Assembly: GCA_002350625.1 (NCBI GenBank)
Contig: DEFE01000031.1
Coordinates: forward strand, 1-19,682
Direction of reading: 5' to 3'
Length of the DNA: 19,682 nucleotides
Source: Lachnospiraceae bacterium UBA2860
GTDB taxonomy: Bacteria; Bacillota; Clostridia; Lachnospirales; Lachnospiraceae
Shown: piece by piece, positions 14,288-19,682 of the stretch
How the letters are laid out: every line of letters starts with the position of its first letter
Numbering within the stretch: position 1 is the first letter of the stretch
Made by a program: the position numbers and the translations under genes
Notes under the pieces: generated by a model
What the model saw: only the letters and a program-made list of their open reading frames with translations
The model's database searches: none
What the model was told of the DNA's origin: nothing

Positions 14288-16306
14288 TTATGCGCCGTCC
14301 GCTTCTTCAAGACTTTTTACATAGGCGAGGAACGCTTCCTCCGTCATGACCGGGATGCCGAGTTCCATCGCTTTTTTATTCTTTCCCGACGTCGAAGCCG
14401 CGTCATTGTTGATGAGCGCCGACGTCTTCTTCGACACGGAGCCGGCGAGCTTCCCGCCTCTTTCCGTGATATACTCCGAAAATGCGTCCCGGTTCGCAAA
14501 TGTCATGACGCTCCCCGTGATCACATAGGTCTTCCCGGCCAGCACGCCGGAGGACGCCTTCTTTTCCGCCTCCATGTTAAGTCCCGCATCCCTCAGTCTT
14601 TCGATCAGCGCGCGGTTTCCCGCATCGGCAAAAAACTGCAGAATGCCTTCCGCCGTGATGTCTCCGATATCCGGCACAAGGAGCAGCTGCTCTTTATCCG
14701 CCGCCATGAGGGCAGATATGGAGCCGAACGCGCCCATGATCGCCCGCGCGCTCGTCCGCCCCACGTTCGGAATCGCAAGCCCTGCAAGAAGCCGCGCCGG
14801 GTCATTTGATTTCGACGCCTCGATCGCTGCAAGAAGCTTCTCCGTGTTCTTCACACGCCCGACGAGGCCTTTTTCGATCAGCTCGTCCTTGTGCTCACGG
14901 AGCGTATAGATATCCGCGATCCCGCGGAGATAGCCCTCATCGGCGAGAACCCCGATCAGCTCCGTGCCGAGCCCCTTGATATCCATCGCATCCCGGCTCA
15001 CGAAGTTGATCAGATGCCTCTTCAGCTGCGCGGGACAGTCGGGATTAATGCAGCGCACGTCCGCCTTGTCCGCCTCGCGCACAAGATGCGCGCCGCAGGA
15101 AGGGCAGCTTTCCGGAAGACGGAAGTTTTCCGTCCCGGCCGGCCGCTTTTCAGGGATCGCGCGGCGGATCTTCGGAATGATCTCTCCGGATTTATAGACA
15201 AGCACCGTATCTCCGATGCCGATCTGCTTCTCATTGATGAAATCCTGGTTGTGCAGCGTCGCGCGCGTCACGGTCGTTCCGCACAGGCGCACCGGGTCGA
15301 ACACCGCGGTCGGATTGATTCTTCCCGTCATGCCGACCGAGACCTCGATGTCGCGGATCACCGTCTCCTTCTCCTCCGGGGGATACTTGTAGGCAATGTG
15401 CCCCGCGCTGTACTTGGCGCCGGCCGGGAACTCGTCCCTTATCTGCACCTCGTCGATCTTGATGACCGCGCCGTCTATGTCGTAGCCGAGTTCTCCGCGG
15501 CTCTCTCCGATCCTGTCGATCTCGCTAAGGATCTCCTCTTCCGTTGTACATCTCTTCGCGGGAACGACCCGGATCCCCTCCGTGTCCGCAAGAACTGCAA
15601 GTCCCGCCGTATGAGACGCCGTGAGCGAGGCGTCGTCGGCTCTTTGCACGTTGAAGACGAAGAACGAAAGGCCTCTCTCCTTCGTCATCGCCGGGTCCAG
15701 CTGTCTCAGCGTGCCGGCCGCACAGTTGCGTGGGTTGGCAAACAGCTTTTTCCCGAGCAGCTCCTGCGCGCGGTTCGTGCGGTCAAAGTCCGCTTCCGTC
15801 ATGTAGACCTCGCCGCGCAGCTCCAGTGCCCCCTTGTGGGTTTTGAGGTGCTGCACCACATCCGGAATCACGCGCGCGTTCAATGTGACATCTTCTCCGA
15901 CGTAGCCGTCCCCGCGGGTCTCCGCGAGCACAAGCTCGCCGTCCTCGTAGCGGAGGCTCATCGACAGCCCGTCGATCTTCTGCTCGACAGAAAACGCGGC
16001 TTCCGGATAGCGCGCGCGCACCTCGCGGACAAACTTCAGCACATCGTCCTTCGTGAAAACGTCCTCGATCGACAGCATCGGCACGTCGTGCTCCACCGTC
16101 ACGCCGGCTTCTCTCTTCACCGGCGCCCCGGCCCGCTGCGTCGGCGAATCGGCCGCGGCATATTCCGGATGCTCCGCCTCCGCAGCCTTAAGACGCTGCA
16201 TAAGAAGGTCATATTCATAATCGCTGACGAGGGGCTCCGCAGCCTCATACGCCTCGTTGTAGCGGGACACAAGCGCGGCGAGCTCCTCGTATTCCTTTTT
16301 TGTCAT
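14288..16306 (-). CDS. ligA: NAD-dependent DNA ligase
   Basis: A 672-residue LigA, which seals nicks in DNA during replication and repair using NAD. The order is complete: an N-terminal Ia-like helix region, HDVPMLSIEDVF (73-84), the adenylated lysine in EQKIDG (Lys110), the nucleotidyltransferase and OB folds, a four-cysteine zinc finger (Cys401, 404, 419, 424), helix-hairpin-helix repeats (about 440-560) and a C-terminal BRCT domain (587-665). The length is normal. The ATG at 16306 has a GAGGG site about 10 bases upstream and lies 13 bases after the pseudouridine synthase stop, so the two are probably one transcript. No defect is seen. Confidence 0.98.
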   Translation of the reverse strand: MTKKEYEELAALVSRYNEAYEAAEPLVSDYEYDLLMQRLKAAEAEHPEYAAADSPTQRAGAPVKREAGVTVEHDVPMLSIEDVFTKDDVLKFVREVRARYPEAAFSVEQKIDGLSMSLRYEDGELVLAETRGDGYVGEDVTLNARVIPDVVQHLKTHKGALELRGEVYMTEADFDRTNRAQELLGKKLFANPRNCAAGTLRQLDPAMTKERGLSFFVFNVQRADDASLTASHTAGLAVLADTEGIRVVPAKRCTTEEEILSEIDRIGESRGELGYDIDGAVIKIDEVQIRDEFPAGAKYSAGHIAYKYPPEEKETVIRDIEVSVGMTGRINPTAVFDPVRLCGTTVTRATLHNQDFINEKQIGIGDTVLVYKSGEIIPKIRRAIPEKRPAGTENFRLPESCPSCGAHLVREADKADVRCINPDCPAQLKRHLINFVSRDAMDIKGLGTELIGVLADEGYLRGIADIYTLREHKDELIEKGLVGRVKNTEKLLAAIEASKSNDPARLLAGLAIPNVGRTSARAIMGAFGSISALMAADKEQLLLVPDIGDITAEGILQFFADAGNRALIERLRDAGLNMEAEKKASSGVLAGKTYVITGSVMTFANRDAFSEYITERGGKLAGSVSKKTSALINNDAASTSGKNKKAMELGIPVMTEEAFLAYVKSLEEADGA

Positions 16307-16319
16307 GCTTTCATATCCC

Positions 16320-17114
16320 TCACTCCCGGAGCATCCCGAGCGCTGAAAGGAGGCGTTTTGCCTCGGGATAGGTGAGCTTCTTCAGCTCTCCGCTCTTCAT
16401 GCTGCCGAGCTTCAGATACATGATTCTTGTGCGGATGAGAGATGTCACGGTAAAGCCGAGCGCCTTGCACATGCGCCGGATCTGCCGGTTGTAGCCCTGC
16501 GTGAGCACGATGCGGAACTGCCTGTCCCCTTCGCGGCGCACCTGGCAAGGGCGCGTCTTCACGTAGAGGCCGTGCGGGTGCTTCTTCAGGTGCTCGTCGT
16601 CGTCCAGACAGATCTTGACGCCGCCGCGCATCGCCGCAAGAAATTCCTCGCTGACCGGGCGGTCCGTCGTGCACAGGTACTCCTTTTCCTTCTCCGCCGA
16701 CGCGCGCATCATGCGGTCGATCAGCTCCCCGTCGTTCGTCAGGATGAGCAGTCCCTCCGTGTCCTTATCGAGCCGTCCCGCGTAGGTGATGTGCCGCGGG
16801 AGGCCGGTCGCCTCCGCGATGTTGCCGGGAACCTTCGGATCCTGCGTGCACACGATCCCCTTCGGCTTGTTGTACAGGTAATAGACCCGCTCCGGCACCT
16901 TCTTCGGCAGCTCCCGCCCTTCCACGAAGACAGTGTCCCCGTATCCGACGCGGTCTCCGAGGGAAGCGCGGAAGGTCTCCTGTTCTTCCTCGCCCTTTCT
17001 CGACTTTCTGCGGATCTCGACCTTCCCGGCCGCGATCAGCCGGTCCGCCTCTCTGCGCGAGCAGAAGCCGGCGTCGCTGATGTACTTGTTGAGACGTTTT
17101 CCGTCCTGCTCCAT
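16320..17114 (-). CDS. RluF/RluB-type rRNA pseudouridine synthase
   Basis: A 264-residue enzyme that isomerises a uridine in 23S rRNA. An S4 RNA-binding domain (8-68: RLNKYISDAGFCSRREADRL) precedes the RsuA/RluB/RluF catalytic domain with GRLDKDTEGLLILTND (113-128, nucleophile Asp116) and a LTQGYNRQIRRMCKALGF motif (204-221). The GLRLD-type context and RTRIMYLKLG tail are closest to RluF, which acts on U2604, but RluB cannot be ruled out. The frame opens at 17144 inside a hairpin; the ATG at 17114 is chosen because CGGAGAG precedes it and the S4 domain follows directly. It starts the run leading into ligA and metA. Confidence 0.93.
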   Translation of the reverse strand: MEQDGKRLNKYISDAGFCSRREADRLIAAGKVEIRRKSRKGEEEQETFRASLGDRVGYGDTVFVEGRELPKKVPERVYYLYNKPKGIVCTQDPKVPGNIAEATGLPRHITYAGRLDKDTEGLLILTNDGELIDRMMRASAEKEKEYLCTTDRPVSEEFLAAMRGGVKICLDDDEHLKKHPHGLYVKTRPCQVRREGDRQFRIVLTQGYNRQIRRMCKALGFTVTSLIRTRIMYLKLGSMKSGELKKLTYPEAKRLLSALGMLRE

Positions 17115-17128
17115 AATTCTCTCCGAAA

Positions 17129-17168
17129 AGGAGACCGCAAGCATCCGGTGGGATGTCTGCGGTCTTTT
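17129..17168 (-). terminator. Hairpin after the SH3-protein gene
   Basis: GACCGCAAGCATCC (17133-17146) and GGATGTCTGCGGTC (17151-17164) form a 14-base stem with two mismatches and a GGTG loop. On the minus strand it is preceded by AAAAA and followed by CTCCTTTTC, an imperfect U-tract; on the plus strand it is followed by TTTTT. It lies 12 bases after the stop of the SH3-protein gene and just before the pseudouridine synthase start, so it may end the first or attenuate the second. Confidence 0.55.
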
Positions 17169-17176
17169 TAGATGCT

Positions 17177-18286
17177 TCAGTCTATAAATTTGCCGCCGAT
17201 ATAACCCTCGATCTCATCCGTGCGTATATGCCACCAGCCGTTTTCGATATCGCCGATCACAACCACGGAAGTGCCGGCTCCGACGCCTCCGATCACGCTG
17301 TAGTCGTAGCCCGCGCCGGAGCGCACGTTGCAGGAGGAATTGATGACGGCCGGCCACTCGTTGTCTGCCAGTTCCTCTTCCGTCCCGCTGCTTTCTTCCT
17401 CGTCTTCCTCCCCGGTCTCTTCTTCCTGAGCTTCCTCTTCTTCCGTTTCCGCCTCTGTCTCTTCTTCAAAGGTGGGCGTGATCGGAACCTCCTCCGGCGT
17501 CTCCGCGGTGCTCACCACGGCGTCTGGATCCGCGGCGATGCTCTCCGCCTTCGCGGCGGTGCTGTCATTCTCCTCCTTCACGGACTTGATGAGCGCCTGT
17601 ACGTCGTCTGCGGCGGTCGCCGCGTCGATATAGGCCTGCGTCTTTTCGTCGAGGGCGGAGAAAATCAGCTTCCAGGCGCCGTCGGCGCCCTTTTTCGCGT
17701 ACATCTGGGACAGTCCCGGAAGCGCGAGCGGCTGGCCGCTGCTCTTGTAATTATACTTGGCGTAGATGACGCGGCTGTCCTCATCCGGGCCGGCCTTTGT
17801 GTAGACGTCGACGCCGGTATAGGTCGTCTTCGAGGACGAGATCTTGTTCGTCATCTCATCATCCAGCACATCCGTAATCTTCTGGACCGCTGCGGCATCC
17901 CGGACGCTCATGGCGTCATAATAGTCGCGGACGAGTTTTGTCACATCCGCCTCTTTGTTCATCTCGAGCGGGGCGGATGCCGCAGGCGCTGCAGCGGCTT
18001 CAGACGCCGCCGGGGCAGCTGCATCTGCGGAAGAAACGCTTTCCGTCTTCTCCGCTTCCGCGCCGGTATTCTCCGCCGCGGAGGCTGCGCTCAGCGTCCG
18101 GTCCGATACTTCCTCCTTCGCGGCAGCTGCGCGGGCGGACGGCGCGCCGATTCTCTGCGAGACGGCCCTCACGCCGAAAAATAATCCTGTCAGAACTGCA
18201 AAAATACCAAAGATCAGCAGTATGTAGCGCAGATTATCGGAAAACCACTCCCGAAATCCCTCGTTCTTTTTCCCTTTTTTACTCAC
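17177..18286 (-). CDS. Membrane-anchored SH3-domain protein
   Basis: A 369-residue protein with a basic N-terminus, one membrane helix (21-39) and an extracytoplasmic remainder. Residues 50-107 are an Ala/Ser-rich linker. Residues 112-215 (VTKLVRDYYDAMSVRDAAAV onward, to WKLIFSALD) look like an NTF2-like fold. Residues 273-307 are strongly acidic (runs of Glu). The C-terminal 315-369 is a bacterial SH3 domain (CNVRSGAGYDYSVIG and GWWHIRTDEIEGYIGGKFI), of the kind that binds peptidoglycan stem peptides. The start is GTG at 18286, supported by GGAGGG 8 bases upstream. It is probably a wall-associated protein, but I do not recognise a named function. A hairpin at 17129-17168 follows. The NTF2-like call is by pattern only. 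Confidence 0.88.
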   Translation of the reverse strand: MSKKGKKNEGFREWFSDNLRYILLIFGIFAVLTGLFFGVRAVSQRIGAPSARAAAAKEEVSDRTLSAASAAENTGAEAEKTESVSSADAAAPAASEAAAAPAASAPLEMNKEADVTKLVRDYYDAMSVRDAAAVQKITDVLDDEMTNKISSSKTTYTGVDVYTKAGPDEDSRVIYAKYNYKSSGQPLALPGLSQMYAKKGADGAWKLIFSALDEKTQAYIDAATAADDVQALIKSVKEENDSTAAKAESIAADPDAVVSTAETPEEVPITPTFEEETEAETEEEEAQEEETGEEDEEESSGTEEELADNEWPAVINSSCNVRSGAGYDYSVIGGVGAGTSVVVIGDIENGWWHIRTDEIEGYIGGKFID

Positions 18287-18392
18287 GATATTTACCCTCC
18301 GTGTTTAAAGCCCCTTTCAAGCTTTGTACTCCCTGCGCTTATGCGGCCCCTTCCCCAAAGGGCCGGAAAGCATCTCATAATAAACCGCTTAC

Positions 18393-18434
18393 GAAAAGAC
18401 CGAACCAGCCGATGTGTTCGACTAAGTTCGGTCT
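18393..18434 (-). terminator. Terminator after tRNA-Arg
   Basis: On the minus strand, AGACCGAAC (18426-18434) pairs perfectly with GTTCGGTCT (18397-18405) around a 20-base loop, followed by TTTTC. It begins 2 bases beyond the tRNA discriminator base. The remaining gap, 18287-18392, holds the leader of the SH3-protein gene with a small GGCCC/GGGCC hairpin (18345-18364); I see no convincing promoter there. Confidence 0.75.
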
Positions 18435-18436
18435 CA

Positions 18437-18508
18437 CGCGTCTGACAGGAGTCGAACCCGCGCACCCGGAACCGGAATCCGGTGCTCTATCCACTGAGCT
18501 ACAGACGC
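18437..18508 (-). tRNA. tRNA-Arg, anticodon CCG
   Basis: A complete cloverleaf is visible on the minus strand. The acceptor stem is GCGTCTG/CAGACGC, the D-arm is AGCTCAGTGGATAGAGC, the anticodon stem is CCGGA/TCCGG around loop TTCCGGT with anticodon CCG, and the T-arm is GCGGG/CCTGT around loop TTCGACT, with two G-U pairs. The discriminator is G and CCA is not encoded. It reads the CGG arginine codon. It has its own promoter (18549-18577) and terminator. Confidence 0.97.
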
Positions 18509-18509
18509 A

Positions 18510-18528
18510 AGACCTGTGTGACAGGTCT
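18510..18528 (-). other. Perfect hairpin immediately 5' of tRNA-Arg
   Basis: AGACCTGT and ACAGGTCT form an 8-base perfect stem with a 3-base GTG loop, ending one base before the tRNA 5' end. It lies in the tRNA precursor leader if the promoter at 18549-18577 is used. There is no U-tract, so it is not a normal terminator of the pilin gene. Confidence 0.6.
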
Positions 18529-18548
18529 CATAGAAATGCAACGCATGT

Positions 18549-18577
18549 ATTATAGCAAAATTTTGCGGGAGCGGCAA
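18549..18577 (-). promoter_or_regulatory. Predicted promoter for tRNA-Arg
   Basis: On the minus strand, TTGCCG (18572-18577) and a perfect TATAAT (18549-18554) are separated by 17 bases. The -10 box overlaps the TAA stop of the pilin gene and the -35 box lies within its last codons. The predicted start is near 18542, giving a precursor leader of about 33 bases. Confidence 0.65.
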
Positions 18578-19682
18578 GTCAAAGATAGCGCTGCGAGGAG
18601 AAGGAGGAGGGCCGCACATGCGTACCCGCCGTATCCTCTGCCGCCGGCCATGAGCGGCACGTGGGCGAGATCCGTGATTTCGATATAGGCGCCGCCCGCG
18701 GCATAACCGTTTTCGACGGTCACTTTAAGGGGCGATGCGAGAAGCTCGTGCCCCTCGGCGGCGCGTATTTCCCGCAGGTAATAGACGCCGTCGCGGATCC
18801 CGTGAAAGACGGCTTTTCCGTCCGCGCCGGAGACGGCGGTCATCGCCGCTCCGCCGTGCATGACTGCCTCGCGGCCGCCTTCGTCCCGGGTAAGGGCAAA
18901 GGACGAGCCGGAAAGCGCAGCCCCCGTTTTGGCGTCAAGCTTTTTCAGGCGGATCTCGCCGGTGTAGACGTAGGGATCCGGCTGCACCGATCGCACTGTC
19001 TTCGTCTCGTCCGGCATGCCCTCGATCCCGTACGTGAGATCCGCGTGATTCGGGATCCGGATACCGGCTTCCGTCTCGTGGGTAATGGCGGTGTCGAAGG
19101 TCACCTTCACGGCGGATCCGCCGTCCGCCCGTTCCGCCAGCTTCTGAAGCCCGCTCTCCTTCATGCGGATGGAAAGCGTGCCGCCCGTGCTCTCCGTCTC
19201 CGGCTCCTCAAGCGTGTAGTCGGTGCCGCGCACAAGCGCGGCCGGCGCATCTCCGTCCGTGCGCTCGCTTATGCTCCCGCTGCCCGCATCGGCCGCCGCG
19301 CGGCAGATCGAGACAGACACATTTCCCCTGTAGGCGAGCCGCTTTTCCTCGGGATCAAGCCTGTCCCGGATCTCGTAGATGACGTCGCTGTCCGCATAGA
19401 TTCCCTCCGGGATGGTGGAGAGGATCGTCCAGGTCTGGTTCTCCAGCGTGGCGTTTGAGATGCGGTTCACGGTCTTTGCGATCTGCGCCTCCCCGCTCAT
19501 GCCGATGATCACGGTCTCCACCCGGTTGGATCTCACGTCTCCGTTCGGATCCCGCTGCAAAGAGCTGCTGCGGATGACATTGCCTCCCGCGGCGCCGGTG
19601 ACCTGCGCCTTGCAGGTGATGACCGCAGTCTCCCCGGACTTCATGCTGCCGGAAGCCTGAAGGACGCCCGTGCGGTTGATCT
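18550..19682 (-). CDS. Isopeptide-forming fimbrial/SpaA-type surface protein, C-terminal part
   Basis: The frame stays open to the window edge, and the Met at 19644 has in-frame coding sequence (INRTGVLQASGS) before it, so this is the C-terminal part of a longer protein. Numbering from that Met, residues 55-225 look like a pilin D2-type domain, with AKTVNR (56-61) and IPNHADLTY (197-205). A SpaA/CnaB domain follows (230-326), from LKKLDAKTGAALSGSSFAL to YYLREIRAAEGHELL. Its lysine near 234 and Glu292 are at the usual isopeptide positions. The tail is a sorting-signal layout: VPLMAGGRG (329-337), a hydrophobic helix (339-357) and CRSRK. The motif is not a canonical LPxTG. It would be a sortase-linked pilus or adhesin subunit; whether backbone or tip cannot be judged from this fragment. 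Confidence 0.85.
   Translation of the reverse strand, partial: INRTGVLQASGSMKSGETAVITCKAQVTGAAGGNVIRSSSLQRDPNGDVRSNRVETVIIGMSGEAQIAKTVNRISNATLENQTWTILSTIPEGIYADSDVIYEIRDRLDPEEKRLAYRGNVSVSICRAAADAGSGSISERTDGDAPAALVRGTDYTLEEPETESTGGTLSIRMKESGLQKLAERADGGSAVKVTFDTAITHETEAGIRIPNHADLTYGIEGMPDETKTVRSVQPDPYVYTGEIRLKKLDAKTGAALSGSSFALTRDEGGREAVMHGGAAMTAVSGADGKAVFHGIRDGVYYLREIRAAEGHELLASPLKVTVENGYAAGGAYIEITDLAHVPLMAGGRGYGGYACAALLLLLAALSLTCRSRKILL

Noticed and set aside
14235..14300. GGCGC/GCGCC hairpin around the ligA stop as a terminator
   Set aside because: No U-tract follows it, and metA starts shortly after with a good ribosome binding site; read-through is more likely.
18437..18508. tRNA-Arg as an integration site for a mobile element
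   Set aside because: No integrase, direct repeat of the tRNA end or foreign-looking cargo is visible on either side.

Overview
The window reads as chromosomal core sequence from a GC-rich member of the Clostridia, most likely Lachnospiraceae. The evidence is SpoIIAA/RsbW-type regulators, strong AGGAGG ribosome binding sites, a SpaA-type pilin with a sortase tail, a secreted DUF5722 protein with tyrosine-rich wall repeats, and the gene families themselves. The family assignment is inference. Every gene I can support lies on the minus strand, so transcription runs from high to low coordinates. The long plus-strand frames are GC-rich shadows. I see no insertion sequence, integrase, CRISPR array or replication origin, and no gene-free stretch exceeds about 155 bases.

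In transcription order: (1) 19682-18287 holds the C-terminal part of a SpaA/D2-type fimbrial protein that continues beyond the window, then tRNA-Arg(CCG), whose likely promoter lies across the end of the pilin gene, then a terminator. (2) 18286-17177 encodes a membrane-anchored SH3 protein with a GTG start. (3) 17114-7367 is a closely packed run: an RluF-like pseudouridine synthase, ligA, metA (the acetyl-CoA type by its residue 111), a divergent CARF/DUF1887-like protein, argS, an N-acetylmuramoyl-L-alanine amidase, and an unusual fusion of a HAD phosphatase to a CPBP membrane protease through a YPPQGYx repeat linker. (4) 7363-5418 is the rpsB-tsf operon, with a near-consensus promoter, a structured leader and a clear rho-independent terminator. 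(5) 5389-1820 is an operon with its own TATAAT promoter: an RsbW-like anti-sigma kinase, an RsbV/SpoIIAA-like STAS antagonist, a third protein that looks like a GHKL fold without its nucleotide-binding boxes, and a secreted DUF5722 protein whose start codon overlaps the preceding stop (ATGA). A phosphomannomutase-family gene follows without a clear break. (6) 179-1 holds the promoter and first 26 codons of a class II fructose-bisphosphate aldolase.

The most unusual items are the CARF/DUF1887-like protein, which keeps the family's overall layout but appears to have lost its nuclease residues and sits among housekeeping genes; the partner-switch triad coupled to a secreted glycosidase-like protein; and the HAD-CPBP fusion. 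All family assignments are from reading the sequence, without database searches.
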